Shown here one piece after another: positions 8,341 through 16,829 of a stretch of 45,080 bases of DNA. Source of the DNA: Hymenobacter profundi (GTDB lineage: Bacteria; Bacteroidota; Bacteroidia; Cytophagales; Hymenobacteraceae); NCBI RefSeq assembly GCF_019334315.1, contig NZ_JAHWGL010000030.1, positions 1-45,080 of the forward strand. Reading direction: 5' to 3'. The translations under genes and the position numbers were made by a program. Below the pieces are notes generated by a model. It ran no database searches. It was not told where the DNA came from and saw only the letters and a program-made list of their open reading frames with translations. Position 1 is the stretch's first letter; the number at the start of each line of letters is the position of its first letter.

Positions 8341-8460
8341 AAAAAGGCCTGTCATCCTGAGCGGAGCGAAGGACCTTCTCATGCGTGAACGACAATCGTA
8401 TTAACGACTCGTTCACGCATGAGAAGGTCCTTCGCTCCGCTCAGGATGACAGGCCTTTTT
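8341..8460. repeat. Dispersed palindromic repeat (family A, copy 3), near-perfect; likely bidirectional terminator
   Basis: This is the most regular copy. The arm at 8341-8392 begins with aaaaaggcctgtcatcctga, and its inverted partner ends with tcaggatgacaggccttttt. The arms pair over about 50 bp around a short centre. A-rich and T-rich ends give a U-tract on both transcripts. It fills the gap between the convergent protease and phosphomutase genes. Confidence 0.92.
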
Positions 8461-8486
8461 TTAGTCTATCAGGACCTAAATTAACC

Positions 8487-10223
8487 CTATTTCAACTGCA
8501 TATCCTCGATAATCGCCTGAATGCGCTGATCCAACGTACGGTCGGCCAAGTCGAAATCCACAGTAGATTTCAGCGGCTGCTTCACGCTGAAGTAAAACTT
8601 AATTTTGGGCTCGGTGCCGCTGGGACGGGCCGAAATTTTGCTGCCGTCTTCGGTCAGGAACTGCAATACATTGCTGCTTTCCAAGCCAGTATCGGTGGTT
8701 TGGCCAGTTTTCTGATCCGTGATTTTGCCGGTTTTGTAATCCCGGATTTCCACCACTGGCGAGCCGGCAATGGTAGCAGGCGGGTTGGCACGCAGGTCGC
8801 GCATCATCTCCTGAATTTCCTCAGCGCCGCGCTGGCCCTTCTTGGTCAGCGAAATCAGGTGTTCTTTGTAGAGGCCATAGTCGGCGTACATCTGCACCAT
8901 TTCTTCGTAGAGCGTGCGGCCTTTGTCTTTGGCCACGGCCGCCATTTCGGCCACCAGCGCACACGCCGATACAGCGTCTTTATCGCGCACAAAATCGCCA
9001 ATCATAAAGCCGTAGCTTTCCTCGCCACCGCAGATATACGTTTCCTTACCCTCCAGGTCGCGGATGATGCCGGCAATGTATTTGAAGCCTGTAAGCGTGT
9101 TATAAGCCTTCACTTGGTAGCGGTTGGCGATGTCGCCCAGCACGTCGCTGGTCACAATCGTATACACGATGAAGTCCTTATCGGTCATCTTGCCAGCCTG
9201 CTTGCGGGCCGACAGCATATATTGCGTGAGTAGGGCAGCTGTCTGGTTGCCGTTCAGCAGCACCCATTCGCCTTTGTCGTTTTTCACACCCATGCCCACG
9301 CGGTCAGCATCGGGGTCGGTAGCTAGTACGATGTCAGCATCGAGGGCTTTGGCCTGATCTAGCGCTAATTGCATAGCAGCCTTTTCCTCGGGGTTCGGCG
9401 ACTGCACCGTAGGGAAGTTGCCGTCGGGGGTAGCCTGCTCCTGCACCACGTGCACGTTCTGGAAGCCAAAGCGCTCCAACGCTTTCGGTACCAGCGTGAT
9501 GCCGGTGCCATGCAGTGGGGTAAATACGATTTTCAGGTCCGACTGGCGCTGAATAGCGGCCGGGTTGATGCTGAGTTGCTGCACCTGCGCGAGGTAGGCA
9601 TCGTCCAGCTCCTGCCCAATCAGGTGAATCTTCGACTCGTCGGCCTGGAACCTCACCTCATCCACCGACTGAATGCTCTGCACCTCCTCAATGATGTTCT
9701 TATCGTGCGGTGCTACCACTTGGGCGCCGTCGTTCCAGTACACCTTGAAGCCGTTGTACTCCTTGGGGTTGTGCGAAGCCGTGATAACGCAGCCGCTTTG
9801 GCAGCCCAGGTAGCGGATGGCAAACGACAGCTCTGGGGTAGGGCGCAGGGCATCAAACAAATACACCGTGATGCCGTTGGCCGAGAAGATATCGGCCGCA
9901 ATGCGCGCAAACTCTTTGCTGTTGTTACGCGAGTCGTGGGCAATGGCCACTTTAATTTCCTGGCCGTGAAACGAGCTCAGCAGGTAGTTGCTCAGGCCCT
10001 GTGTAGCCATGCCCAGCGTGTAGCGGTTCATGCGGTTGGAGCCGGCGCCCATCACGCCGCGCAGGCCACCGGTGCCAAACTCCAGGTCGCGGTAGAAGGC
10101 ATCGTTGAGCGCATCGTCCTGGCCGGTGGCTACCAGCTGTTGGATATCGGCTTTGGTGGTCGCATCGTAGTTGCCGGAGAGCCAGGTATTGATTTTCTGC
10201 TGAACGTCGGGGGAGAGAGCCAT
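8487..10223 (-). CDS. Phosphohexomutase (phosphoglucomutase/phosphomannomutase)
   Basis: This 578-residue cytoplasmic enzyme of the alpha-D-phosphohexomutase superfamily interconverts sugar 1- and 6-phosphates through a phosphoserine. The four family signatures are present in order: active-site Ser150 in TASHNPKEYNGFK, the Mg-binding DPDADRVG loop (Asp303, Asp305, Asp307), the sugar-specificity loop GGEESYGFMIGDFVRDKDA, and the phosphate-binding RPSGTEPKIKFY near the C-terminus. The GEESYGF form and the length resemble PgcA/PGM2-like phosphoglucomutases, so glucose phosphate is the likely substrate, though mannose or pentose phosphates cannot be excluded. It is a single gene on the minus strand, convergent with the protease and divergent from the next small gene. 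Confidence 0.93.
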   Translation of the reverse strand: MALSPDVQQKINTWLSGNYDATTKADIQQLVATGQDDALNDAFYRDLEFGTGGLRGVMGAGSNRMNRYTLGMATQGLSNYLLSSFHGQEIKVAIAHDSRNNSKEFARIAADIFSANGITVYLFDALRPTPELSFAIRYLGCQSGCVITASHNPKEYNGFKVYWNDGAQVVAPHDKNIIEEVQSIQSVDEVRFQADESKIHLIGQELDDAYLAQVQQLSINPAAIQRQSDLKIVFTPLHGTGITLVPKALERFGFQNVHVVQEQATPDGNFPTVQSPNPEEKAAMQLALDQAKALDADIVLATDPDADRVGMGVKNDKGEWVLLNGNQTAALLTQYMLSARKQAGKMTDKDFIVYTIVTSDVLGDIANRYQVKAYNTLTGFKYIAGIIRDLEGKETYICGGEESYGFMIGDFVRDKDAVSACALVAEMAAVAKDKGRTLYEEMVQMYADYGLYKEHLISLTKKGQRGAEEIQEMMRDLRANPPATIAGSPVVEIRDYKTGKITDQKTGQTTDTGLESSNVLQFLTEDGSKISARPSGTEPKIKFYFSVKQPLKSTVDFDLADRTLDQRIQAIIEDMQLK

Positions 10224-10495
10224 AAAAGGGAATTGTGGAAGTAAAAAAAGTCGGTCTTTTGAGAACGGCGGTAAAGAAAAGAGGTTTACACAATATCAGC
10301 GCGAAAAGCACTGGCGAATCTCCGTTACTACGTAAAAGAGGCCTGGAGCGAACTTGCGAAAACAACTGTTCGTTGGCCCGTATACTAGTCTGCCGGTAGG
10401 CCCTTCGTGGGTTTCCACGCCCTGCCACCGTAGAAATGTAGGGATTCCTCCCCACCTTTGTATCGTTAACTCTAACCTCCGCCGTTGTACCACCT

Positions 10496-10882
10496 ATGAA
10501 CGTTACTGAACTAAACCAAGCCCTCGTTACCCTGATTGAGAAAAAGCAGGAACTGCAAACCCTCACCTACGACGACGCCCGCTACGACGACGTAGAAGAA
10601 GAACTGCACGATCTGGAAGACGATTTCAACGACGAGTACGGCCAGTTTCTGGAAGAAGCGCTGGAGAAAGTGCACGACGACCTGGGCTCCGATACCGACG
10701 TGCTGCTGCCCACGGCCTACCTGCCCGCCAACATCAGCGGCGAGCCTACCCCCAAGGAAGGCGTTTGGATCGACTCAGAGAAATATTCCGGCAAGGAAGC
10801 CCGTCTTACTTTGATACCTAACCCTACTCGCCTTTTTCTGACGGTAGGCAAGACCGTGCGTCAGGAGGTGTGGAAAGCATAA
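10496..10882 (+). CDS. Conserved-looking small acidic protein of unknown function
   Basis: I do not recognise this 128-residue protein. The first 65 residues are strongly acidic and predicted helical (YDDVEEELHDLEDDFNDEYG), consistent with a short coiled coil. The second half is rich in beta-type residues (EARLTLIPNPTRLFLTVG). There is no signal peptide or membrane segment, so it is probably cytoplasmic. The regular codon use, its own terminator and the 272-bp upstream region shared with the divergent phosphomutase gene support it as a real monocistronic gene. Confidence 0.72.
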   Translation: MNVTELNQALVTLIEKKQELQTLTYDDARYDDVEEELHDLEDDFNDEYGQFLEEALEKVHDDLGSDTDVLLPTAYLPANISGEPTPKEGVWIDSEKYSGKEARLTLIPNPTRLFLTVGKTVRQEVWKA

Positions 10883-10903
10883 GCTAGAAAGAATCTACTG
10901 TTG

Positions 10904-10940
10904 AAACCCAGGTTGCGCTAGCGTAGCCTGGGTTTTGTTT
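10904..10940 (+). terminator. Rho-independent terminator
   Basis: The stem aaacccagg(t)t / (g)cctgggttt surrounds a second pairing gcgcta/tagcgt-like centre and is followed by tgtttt. It lies about 20 bp after the small acidic protein gene. Confidence 0.85.
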
Positions 10941-11041
10941 TATAAAGCGGCTTAGAAAATTACTAAACCGCTTCTATATATCCTGTATACCCTATTTCGT
11001 TTATTTACTTTCAGATTACTTACCCTGTAGCTTACTACCCT

Positions 11042-11794
11042 ATGAAATTATTGCAACGGCTATCTATATTGATTGTCAGCAGCCTTCTAAGCGCGTGCGG
11101 ACCGTCTTACTTCCTCACCATGAAACCCACGGCGGCGGATACTATCTGGTATGAAGGGCGCGAAATGATGCTGCAAGAGCAGGACAGTATGCTGGTGCAA
11201 ATGAGCTTCGTGCGGTATGAAGGTAGAGAGTTGGTGTTTGAGGCAGTAGTAGAAAATGGCTCCTCGCAGCCTATTTTGGTAGCCCCCGAGCAGTTTTACT
11301 ACCAACCCGTGGTTACCCAGGCCGCAGCGGCAGGTACCGCCACCAATGTGCCCGGGCGCGTAGCGGCCATCGACCCAGAGCAACGCATGCAGCAACTGGA
11401 AACGCAGCTGGCGTACGAATCCAAAGAAGCCACCAAAGTCAGTTTCGGCGAATTGCTCACCACGCTAAGCCACATTACAGAAAATGTGGCCAGCATCAAG
11501 AAAGAAGAGACGGAGAAAGAGATAGACGAGCGCGAGGAACGGCAGCAAAGTGAGCGAGACTACTACACCAACCACCGCATAGACCACAGCATAGCGGCCG
11601 ACCAGGTACGATACACGAAGGAGGAGGTAGAGCAACGGCTGTTGCGCAAAAACACGTTGCCACCGGGCCAGTACATCCGCGGCTACGTTTACTTTCCGCG
11701 CACCGATGCGGCCGATGTTATTCGGGTAGTAGTGCCTGTCAACGAGCAGCAGCCCGCCACGTTCGATTTCACGCAAAACCGGACGAAGCAGTAG
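11042..11794 (+). CDS. Lipoprotein of unknown function with central coiled coil
   Basis: The 250-residue protein has a lipoprotein signal peptide with lipobox SLLSAC and acylated Cys19. After it come a beta-rich segment (about 40-85, VRYEGRELVFEAVVENGSS) and a long charged helical stretch (about 120-180, with EKEIDEREERQQSERDYY) that looks like a coiled coil. A final beta-strand region reads GQYIRGYVYFPR. The arrangement suggests a periplasmic or outer-membrane-anchored protein. The EFAVVENGSSQPILV-like part recalls domains that measure protein surface interactions, but I can assign no function. It shares a bidirectional terminator with the convergent ABC-F gene. Confidence 0.78.
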   Translation: MKLLQRLSILIVSSLLSACGPSYFLTMKPTAADTIWYEGREMMLQEQDSMLVQMSFVRYEGRELVFEAVVENGSSQPILVAPEQFYYQPVVTQAAAAGTATNVPGRVAAIDPEQRMQQLETQLAYESKEATKVSFGELLTTLSHITENVASIKKEETEKEIDEREERQQSERDYYTNHRIDHSIAADQVRYTKEEVEQRLLRKNTLPPGQYIRGYVYFPRTDAADVIRVVVPVNEQQPATFDFTQNRTKQ

Positions 11795-11848
11795 CTCCAC
11801 AAAGCAAAAGCGCCGGCTCGTGGGAGTCGGCGCTTTTGCTTTGTGGAG
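11795..11848. terminator. Bidirectional terminator with 21-bp perfect stem
   Basis: ctccacaaagcaaaagcgcc(g) pairs perfectly over 21 bp with its inverted copy ending ttgctttgtggag, around a 12-base loop. A- and T-rich blocks inside the arms give termination-like tracts in both directions. It fills the gap between the convergent lipoprotein (stop 11794) and ABC-F (stop 11854) genes. Confidence 0.9.
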
Positions 11849-11853
11849 ATTGT

Positions 11854-13761
11854 CTACACGAATTCAGCTAGCTCTAGCCACCGTTCGCCTTTGGTATCCA
11901 ACTCTGTATCAATTTTCTTAAGGCGGGCCGCCCAGTCGGCTAGCTCCTGGGGGGTACCGTTGCCGCTGCTGAGCTTGTCTACGAGTTGCTGCTTCTCGTT
12001 TTCCAATTGCTCAATGGCAGCTTCCAGCGTTTCGTATTCCTTCTTTTCAGCGAAAGAGGCCTTGCGCTTGGGCGTCGCCGCAGGGGTAGGGGCTGCCGGA
12101 GCAGCAGCAGGCGCCACCCCAGCGGCGGCTTTGGCCGTTTTGGCAGCTTGCTGCTGATACTCGGCCGTGTTGTGCTCTTTCTGCCACTCGCGGTAGTCGG
12201 TGTAGTTGCCGGGGAAGTTGTGCATCACGCCGCCTGGCTCCAGCACAAATACGTGCTCCACCAGCGCATCCATAAAGTAGCGGTCGTGCGACACGATAAG
12301 CAAGCAGCCCGCGAAATTCAGCAGGAAATCCTCCAGGATATTCAGCGTGATGATGTCCAGGTCGTTGGTCGGCTCGTCCAGAATCAGGAAGTTGGGATTC
12401 TTGATGAGCACGCGCAACAGCTGCAAGCGGCGCTTCTCGCCTCCGCTCAGCTTGCTTACCAGTGTGTACTGCTGGGCCGGCGGAAACTGAAAGTGCTGCA
12501 AAAACTGCGAAGCCGTTACCACGTCGCCGTTGGCCATTTCCACTACCTCGGCCACTTCCTTCACAATATCAATCACACGCTGCGATTCGTCGAACTCCAG
12601 CTCCGTTTGGGTGTAGTAGCCAAATACGGTAGTCTGGCCCGCATCTACGGTACCCGAGTCGGGCGCCAAGCGGCCCGTGAGCATGTTGAGCAGAGTAGAC
12701 TTGCCCGCACCGTTTGGCCCAATCAGGCCAATGCGGTCCTTTTTCTTGAACACGTAGCTGAAATCGTCCAGCACCACATGGTCGCCAAACTGCTTGTGCA
12801 GGTGCTCTACCTCAATGATTTTGCCGCCCTGGCGGGTAGTCTTTACCGACAGCTCCAACTGCGGACCGCCAATCTTGGTCTTGGCCTTTTCCTGCGTTTC
12901 GTAGAACGCGTCGATGCGGGCTTTCTGCTTGGTGCCGCGGGCCTGGGGCTGGCGGCGCATCCACTCCAATTCCTTGCGCAACAGGTTGCGGGCTTTTTCC
13001 ACCTCCACGGTTTCCATCTGCTCACGCTCGGCTTTCTTCTCTACGAAGTAGGAGTAGTTGCCCTGGTAGCGGTGCACGCGGCCCTGGTCTAGCTCCACAA
13101 TTTCGTTGGCTACTTTATCCAGGAAATAGCGGTCGTGGGTTACCATCAGCAGCGTGAGGGTAGGGGAGGCCAAGCGGTTTTCGAGCCACTCAATGGTATC
13201 GAGGTCGAGGTGGTTGGTAGGCTCGTCCAGAATTAGTACATCGGGCTCCTCAATCAGCACGCGGGCTAGGGCCACACGCTTGCGCTGCCCCCCCGACAGG
13301 TTACTGACTTTGCGTTCCAGCAATTCACCCAGGATACCTAGCCGGCCCAGAATCTGCTTCACCTGCGAGTCGTAGTCCCAGGCATTGTGCGTGTCCATCA
13401 GCTCCAGCACCCGTTGCAGCTCGTTGGGCGAGTGGTTGGGGTCGTTTACCACGTGCTCGTAGTCGCGGATGGCAGCGAGGGTAGCGTTTTGGCTGGCAAA
13501 GATGGTTTCTTCTACCGTCAGGTTTTCGTCGAACACCGGCTGCTGGCCTAGGAAGGCCACACGGGTTTCCTTGCGCACGCTCACCGAGCCCGTATCGCCG
13601 GGCTCAATACCGGCCAGAATGCGCAGCAACGTGGTTTTGCCGGTGCCGTTGATGCCGACCAGCGCCACGCGCTGCCCTTGTTGCAGGCCAAAGTTCAGGT
13701 CGCGGAACAACCAACGGTCGGCGTAATTTTTCGAGATATTCTCAGCGGAAAGCAGATTCAT
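11854..13761 (-). CDS. uup: ABC-F family ATPase, Uup-type
   Basis: ABC-F proteins are soluble twin-ATPase translation or ribosome-associated factors without membrane domains. This 635-residue protein has two nucleotide-binding domains: Walker A GINGTGKTT (36-44) with signature LSGGQRKR (about 154) and ILDEPTNHLDLDT, then Walker A GPNGAGKST (about 346) with LSGGEKRR (about 436) and ILDEPTNDLDI. The interdomain linker (about 240-300) is charged and helical as expected. The C-terminal about 75 residues (AEKKEYETLEAAIEQLENEK) form a coiled coil after an Ala/Pro-rich hinge. This is the Uup C-terminal domain, which binds DNA in E. coli Uup, so Uup is favoured over EttA. The gene is divergent from the curli locus. 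Confidence 0.9.
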   Translation of the reverse strand: MNLLSAENISKNYADRWLFRDLNFGLQQGQRVALVGINGTGKTTLLRILAGIEPGDTGSVSVRKETRVAFLGQQPVFDENLTVEETIFASQNATLAAIRDYEHVVNDPNHSPNELQRVLELMDTHNAWDYDSQVKQILGRLGILGELLERKVSNLSGGQRKRVALARVLIEEPDVLILDEPTNHLDLDTIEWLENRLASPTLTLLMVTHDRYFLDKVANEIVELDQGRVHRYQGNYSYFVEKKAEREQMETVEVEKARNLLRKELEWMRRQPQARGTKQKARIDAFYETQEKAKTKIGGPQLELSVKTTRQGGKIIEVEHLHKQFGDHVVLDDFSYVFKKKDRIGLIGPNGAGKSTLLNMLTGRLAPDSGTVDAGQTTVFGYYTQTELEFDESQRVIDIVKEVAEVVEMANGDVVTASQFLQHFQFPPAQQYTLVSKLSGGEKRRLQLLRVLIKNPNFLILDEPTNDLDIITLNILEDFLLNFAGCLLIVSHDRYFMDALVEHVFVLEPGGVMHNFPGNYTDYREWQKEHNTAEYQQQAAKTAKAAAGVAPAAAPAAPTPAATPKRKASFAEKKEYETLEAAIEQLENEKQQLVDKLSSGNGTPQELADWAARLKKIDTELDTKGERWLELAEFV

Positions 13762-14134
13762 GCTACAAAGGTAAGATAAGGACCATCCTAAAGCTTCCTG
13801 TCTCTCTGCATTTCACATGGTTGAGGAAAAACAGCAGCACCATTCTCCAGTCTTGGCGGATGAAAGGCTGATAAGTATGCGGTTAGTGCTCATGATATAA
13901 ATCCCAGGCAAAGCACAGTGTATATTATATGATTTATTCGATAAAATATTGATTAATTAATAATTATAATGCAAATAACGGTTGCGGGAGTTGTATTATT
14001 TTATCAGACAGTTACATTTATGTGAACCGTCCGATAAAGCCATTTTTGAGTTATTTATTGGCTTTTATCTCTGTATGTACAGGAATTGATTTTTGTTTAA
14101 AGTAAGTCATATCGCATAAGAATAAGACAATTGT
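13762..14134. other. A/T-rich intergenic region between uup and csgE
   Basis: The 373-bp region is markedly A/T-rich compared with its neighbours and contains no convincing gene. It must hold the divergent promoters of the ABC-F gene and the curli locus. Visible elements are an inverted repeat at 14000-14038 and a weak promoter candidate (TTTG at 14045, TATCTCTG at 14066). A further cgataaa occurs at about 13937. Confidence 0.6.
14000..14038. promoter_or_regulatory. Inverted repeat upstream of csgE, candidate operator
   Basis: tttatcagac and gtccgataaa are inverted copies with one mismatch, separated by 19 bases, about 100 bp before the csgE start. The two-turn centre-to-centre spacing suits a dimeric regulator. 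No regulator gene such as csgD lies nearby. Confidence 0.35.
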
Positions 14135-14722
14135 ATGAACATCGCGAGGATTTCCGCTATGGTTCGGGTATGTGGCGGCTTGTTATGCTGGGTAGGGCTG
14201 CTGGGTATGCCCACTACCTATGGGCAAGCTGAGCGCCGGGCACCGGTGCGTGTAAACCAGCCCTCCAAAGCGGATTCCAAGCTGCCGGGCAAACAAGAAA
14301 GTCGGCAACTCTCCCCCAAGAAAGTGGAAGAGGCCCTGCGCCTACTGCTCCGCGCCGATTCGCTCCAGTCCACTCAGGCGCCTATTGGTGGCCCCGAAGC
14401 GAGCGGCCTAGTAATGGACCAGACGGTGACGAAGATTGGCCACGATTTCTACGATGCCTTTTACGCCGGCTTCGAGGCGCCTGTGGGTGTGCAAGACTTT
14501 CTGGTGACGATCAGCGAGCGACCGGCCCGCGGCAACTCGGCCTTGGTAGCCGTGAGCGTCAACAACGAAGACTTGCTTGAATTTCCGTTGCAACCGCGGC
14601 AGGAGTTGGTAGAGGAAGCTGCCAGCCAGGCCATTGCTCTGGCAATAGAGTACCTGCAAACCAGTCAGGAAATCAGCCGCCAGTTGGAGCGGGGCGAGCG
14701 GCGCACCCTGGAAGTATACTAG
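14135..14722 (+). CDS. csgE: Curli secretion adaptor CsgE
   Basis: CsgE is a periplasmic adaptor that caps the CsgG channel and gives it selectivity for curli subunits. This 195-residue protein has a signal peptide (about 1-31, ending TTYGQA) and a charged Lys/Pro-rich stretch, then the CsgE domain from about 85. Characteristic segments are VMDQTVTKIGHDFYDAFY, VTISERPARGNSALVAVSVN and the C-terminal helix ending in a charged ERGERRTLEVY. It is longer than E. coli CsgE (129) because of the extra N-terminal linker of about 50 residues. It is the first gene of csgE-csgF-csgG, with gaps of 59 and 55 bp, and probably transcribed as one unit. Confidence 0.9.
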   Translation: MNIARISAMVRVCGGLLCWVGLLGMPTTYGQAERRAPVRVNQPSKADSKLPGKQESRQLSPKKVEEALRLLLRADSLQSTQAPIGGPEASGLVMDQTVTKIGHDFYDAFYAGFEAPVGVQDFLVTISERPARGNSALVAVSVNNEDLLEFPLQPRQELVEEAASQAIALAIEYLQTSQEISRQLERGERRTLEVY

Positions 14723-14781
14723 CCGCCGTCCTACCCTACTACAGCCACTTATCTCTCCACCCTCTTATCTACCCTTCTCTC

Positions 14782-15210
14782 ATGAAAATGCTTCGCTTCT
14801 GTTTGGTGTTGCTGAGTGTATACCTGCTGCCGGGTTTTGCGCAGGCGCAAGATTTCATATACGAGCCGAAGAACCCCAATTTTGGGGGCGGGAACTCCTT
14901 CAACTATTCCTGGATGTTGAGCGCCGCCACGGCCCAGGACACCAACAAAGACCCTAACAGCAGCCGTGCACAAGCCGCCACCGACCCGCTGGCCGACTTT
15001 GCGGCGGGCCTGAACCGGCAGATTCTGAGTCAGCTAACGGACCGGTTTATTACCTCGCAGTTTGGGCAGGGTAGCACCGTGAAGGCGGGCACTTACCAAG
15101 TAGGCGGCTACCAGATTCAGGTGACGCCGGGAAGCGCGGGGGTAGTTATCCAGATTTCTGACCCGGCCACCGGCAACCAAACCACCGTCACTATCCCTAA
15201 TATCCCGTAG
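14782..15210 (+). CDS. csgF: Curli assembly factor CsgF
   Basis: CsgF is secreted through CsgG, binds its pore from the outside and couples subunit export to nucleation by CsgB. The protein is 142 residues, the usual length. A signal peptide (1-22, LLPGFAQAQ) is followed by the conserved YEPKNPNFGGGNSFNYSWML region. In E. coli this N-terminal part plugs the CsgG constriction. Next come the ATAQDTNKDP block, the helix DFAAGLNRQILSQLTDRF and a C-terminal beta part (YQVGGYQIQVTPGSAGVVIQ). It lies between csgE and csgG in the expected order. Confidence 0.92.
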   Translation: MKMLRFCLVLLSVYLLPGFAQAQDFIYEPKNPNFGGGNSFNYSWMLSAATAQDTNKDPNSSRAQAATDPLADFAAGLNRQILSQLTDRFITSQFGQGSTVKAGTYQVGGYQIQVTPGSAGVVIQISDPATGNQTTVTIPNIP

Positions 15211-15265
15211 GCGCGGGCTGCCTACCCGCTGCTATCAGTTCGTTTACCCGCCCCATCCCACCCGT

Positions 15266-16672
15266 ATGAATCTACGCTTACTCCGCTACCTACCTGTAGT
15301 ATGCGGCCTGCTGTTGGCTGGCTGCACGCCCTATTTTCACCAGCCTTTCGGCACGGAGCGCGCCCGGTTGGGTGCCGAGGTAAACGCCAACCGCGAGATG
15401 CGAAACCTGCCCGCCCCTAAAGCCCGCACGGTAGTGGCTGTGTATAAGTTTCGAGACCAAACCGGCCAATACAAGCCCCAACTCAATGGGTCTAGCTTCT
15501 CCACGGCCATCACGCAGGGGGCTACCACCATTCTGCTGAAAGCCTTGGAAGAATCGGGGTGGTTTGACCCGATTGAGCGCGAAAACCTGGGCAACCTGCT
15601 TAACGAGCGCAAAATCATTCGCTCCACGCGCGCCGAGTTTGCCGAGCAAACTGGTGTGAAGCAGCCGGTGCTTCCTCCGCTGCTGTTTGCGGGCGTAATC
15701 CTGGAGGGCGGCATCATATCGTACGATGCCAATATGCTGACCGGCGGGGCCGGCCTGCGCTACTTTGGGGCGGGTGCCTCCGGGCAATACCGGCAAGACC
15801 GCGTGACGGTGTACCTGCGGGCCATCAGCACCAGCACCGGCCAGATTTTGAAGACCGTATACACGTCCAAAACCATTTTGTCGCAGCAGGTAGACGCCAG
15901 CCTGTTTCGCTTTGTGAAGTTTAAGCGGCTGCTGGAAACCGAAACCGGCTTCACCTACAACGAGCCCAGCGAGATGGCCGTGAAGGATGCCATTGAGAAG
16001 GCTGTGCAAGCCTTGGTATTCGAAGGTATTCAGCTAAACCTGTGGGCGGTGCAGGACTCGACGGAGCGCACGGGTAGCAAAATGCTGGCCTATGTACGGG
16101 AGCGGGAGTATGGCCTGCACTACGACGTGCTGGGCCGGCAGGTGCTGGAGCGCCATCCGGCCGTTCACGCCACCCTCACGGCAGGCGCCCAACGCTACGC
16201 CGGCGACTTTGCCAATCCGCGTGTTACGCCCGTAATGCAGGGCAAACTGCTGTACCAGCTGGAAGGTGGCCGCTGGCTACCCTTTGTGTCGGTTGGAGGT
16301 GGGCGCTTGGCCACAGAGCGCTTCTTCGACCAGACAATCTATTATGCCGAGGCGGGCGTGCAGATGCGCCTGCTACCCACTGACCGGCTCTCGCCCTACC
16401 TAACGCTGGCCGGAGGGGCTACGCAGCACGGCCGCGGCAACGAGACCGGCCCGCGCGGGATAGTGCCCCACGCTACCCTGGGCGTGGGACTGGAGTATCA
16501 GCTAAGCGGCAAGTGGTGCGCTACCGGCAGCGCCGACGGGCGGCTATTTCTGCGCGACAACCTAGACGGCGCAAGCGTGGGCCAGTACAACGATAACACC
16601 ACCTCCCTACAAGTGGGGTTGACCTATATAGTAGGCAACGCAAAAAGGCGTCCGAAAACGGCTGGTAATTAG
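15266..16672 (+). CDS. csgG: Curli secretion channel CsgG with C-terminal extension
   Basis: CsgG is the nonameric outer-membrane lipoprotein pore for curli subunits. The 468-residue protein has a lipobox LLLAGC (Cys20) and a full CsgG domain to about residue 275. That domain includes LPAPKARTVVAVYKFRDQTG, ALEESGWFDPIERENLGNLL, NERKIIRS, GARYFGAG-like GLRYFGAGASGQY, TSKTILSQQVDASLFRF and LLETETGFTYNEP. E. coli CsgG ends near this point (277 residues). Here about 190 more residues follow, with alternating polar and hydrophobic strands (ATLTAGAQRYAGD, WLPFVSVGGGRLA, LSPYLTLAGGATQHG, TSLQVGLTYIVG) resembling a small outer-membrane beta-barrel domain. In the pore constriction loop the E. coli Tyr51 and Asn55 positions appear as Gln72 and Ser, while the Phe (Phe78) is kept. 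Confidence 0.95.
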   Translation: MNLRLLRYLPVVCGLLLAGCTPYFHQPFGTERARLGAEVNANREMRNLPAPKARTVVAVYKFRDQTGQYKPQLNGSSFSTAITQGATTILLKALEESGWFDPIERENLGNLLNERKIIRSTRAEFAEQTGVKQPVLPPLLFAGVILEGGIISYDANMLTGGAGLRYFGAGASGQYRQDRVTVYLRAISTSTGQILKTVYTSKTILSQQVDASLFRFVKFKRLLETETGFTYNEPSEMAVKDAIEKAVQALVFEGIQLNLWAVQDSTERTGSKMLAYVREREYGLHYDVLGRQVLERHPAVHATLTAGAQRYAGDFANPRVTPVMQGKLLYQLEGGRWLPFVSVGGGRLATERFFDQTIYYAEAGVQMRLLPTDRLSPYLTLAGGATQHGRGNETGPRGIVPHATLGVGLEYQLSGKWCATGSADGRLFLRDNLDGASVGQYNDNTTSLQVGLTYIVGNAKRRPKTAGN

Positions 16673-16797
16673 AAGAAAAAAATATGGTGAAAACAGTGGA
16701 ATAGTACTGTTTTGAGAGGAGGAAAAGGATTAGTACTACTAACCGCTAATAGTATAATTATTTTTACATAAAAAAATATTATTTCAATACGAAATCG

Positions 16798-16828
16798 TTT
16801 GCGGTTTTGTTTTACACCCCTATATTTG
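16798..16828 (+). promoter_or_regulatory. Bacteroidota-type promoter of csgA-like gene
   Basis: TTTG at 16798-16801 and TATATTTG at 16821-16828 match the Bacteroidota -33/-7 consensus (TTTG, TAnnTTTG) exactly with a 19-bp spacer. Transcription would begin near 16835, giving a leader of about 88 bases. Confidence 0.75.
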
Positions 16829-16829
16829 A

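Noticed and set aside
8385..9233. 282-residue plus-strand frame beginning in the family A repeat
   Set aside because: It begins with translated palindromic repeat and is otherwise opposite the phosphomutase gene.
9952..10566. 204-residue minus-strand frame across the phosphomutase start and the upstream region
   Set aside because: It overlaps both the phosphomutase and the small acidic protein genes in other frames and has no recognisable domain.
11986..13092. 368-residue plus-strand open frame
   Set aside because: It lies opposite the ABC-F gene, whose ATPase motifs are unmistakable; the translation is His/Leu/Gln-rich with no domain.
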